From Cohnella hashimotonis (GTDB lineage: Bacteria > Bacillota > Bacilli > Paenibacillales > Paenibacillaceae), in assembly GCF_030014955.1 (NCBI RefSeq), contig NZ_JAGRPV010000001.1, positions 744,001 to 808,000 on the forward strand: a stretch of 64,000 bases of DNA, in the 5' to 3' direction. Made by a program: the position numbers and the translations under genes. Positions 63,953-64,000 of this stretch are shown here, piece after piece (within the stretch, counting starts at the first letter, position 1; every line of letters begins with the position of its first letter). The notes under the pieces are model-generated. The model worked only from the letters and a program-made list of their open reading frames with translations, did not search any database and was not told the origin of the DNA.

Positions 63953-64000
63953 ATGAGCACAGCTCCGACGAAGCAGCAATGGAAGGAACTGTACGAAGCT
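63953..64000 (+). CDS. Start of a further gene, cut by the window end
   Basis: GGGAGGCGTGAGG precedes ATG 63953; 16 codons are visible (MSTAPTKQQWKELYEA). Such openings occur in small cytosolic proteins of Paenibacillaceae with DUF7309/pRiA4b-like domains, but 16 residues cannot establish this. Confidence 0.55.
   Translation, partial: MSTAPTKQQWKELYEA

Overview
The window reads as chromosomal DNA of a GC-rich, endospore-forming Bacillota of the Paenibacillaceae type (Paenibacillus or Cohnella-like). The signs are a GerA/GerB/GerC germinant receptor operon, two S-layer-homology (SLH) surface proteins, a fused SecDF, a YesM/YesN-type two-component pair driving an ABC sugar importer without its own ATPase, many intracellular glycoside hydrolases, and frequent TTG/GTG starts behind strong AGGAGG-like ribosome sites. 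The genus is an inference from gene content.

Layout. 1-1.9 kb: a cut-off secreted protein and an SRPBCC/ArsR pair with a visible palindromic operator. 1.9-10 kb: a giant SLH-anchored multidomain protein flanked by two direct copies of a ~90 bp non-coding repeat, each just upstream of a start codon (the second serves a cupin gene). 10-16 kb: housekeeping and stress genes (two HAD phosphatases, NUDIX, MFS exporter, flavin-type oxidase) and a large minisatellite region. 16-24 kb: two sugar loci, a LacI regulator facing a GH2 beta-mannosidase and an AraC regulator facing a GH78 alpha-L-rhamnosidase. 24-28 kb: an ankyrin-type secreted protein, a methyltransferase and glycosyltransferase debris. 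27.8-32 kb: ger operon. 32-37.5 kb: DinB, MFS, lactonase, SecDF. 37.7-42 kb: an SLH/collagen-like surface protein followed by a double glycosyltransferase that may decorate it, then a dead glycosyltransferase. 42-48 kb: UvrD-like helicase, DUF3052-like protein, fructokinase, phosphodiester glycosidase, second lactonase. 48.7-52.7 kb: a NarL regulator overlapped by an unusual hybrid kinase with two kinase cores. 52.8-54.4 kb: a degenerate ~61 bp repeat array, a frameshifted IS1595-like transposase and matching inverted ends. 55.2-63.8 kb: L,D-transpeptidase, then a YesM/YesN pair and an SBP-permease-permease-GH5 operon.

How it works together: three separately regulated sugar loci (LacI/GH2, AraC/GH78, YesMN/ABC/GH5) plus fructokinase and two lactonases suggest a plant-polysaccharide scavenger. 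The surface proteins, ger operon and SecDF fit a Gram-positive spore former.

Most unusual: (1) three minisatellite families with unrelated sequences but the same 51 bp period, plus a ~61 bp family, all lying between convergent genes, with a hairpin in each unit of at least two families; (2) the double-kinase hybrid sensor; (3) the 90 bp repeat pair flanking the giant SLH gene; (4) a 31 bp inverted repeat around a transposase and repeat array.
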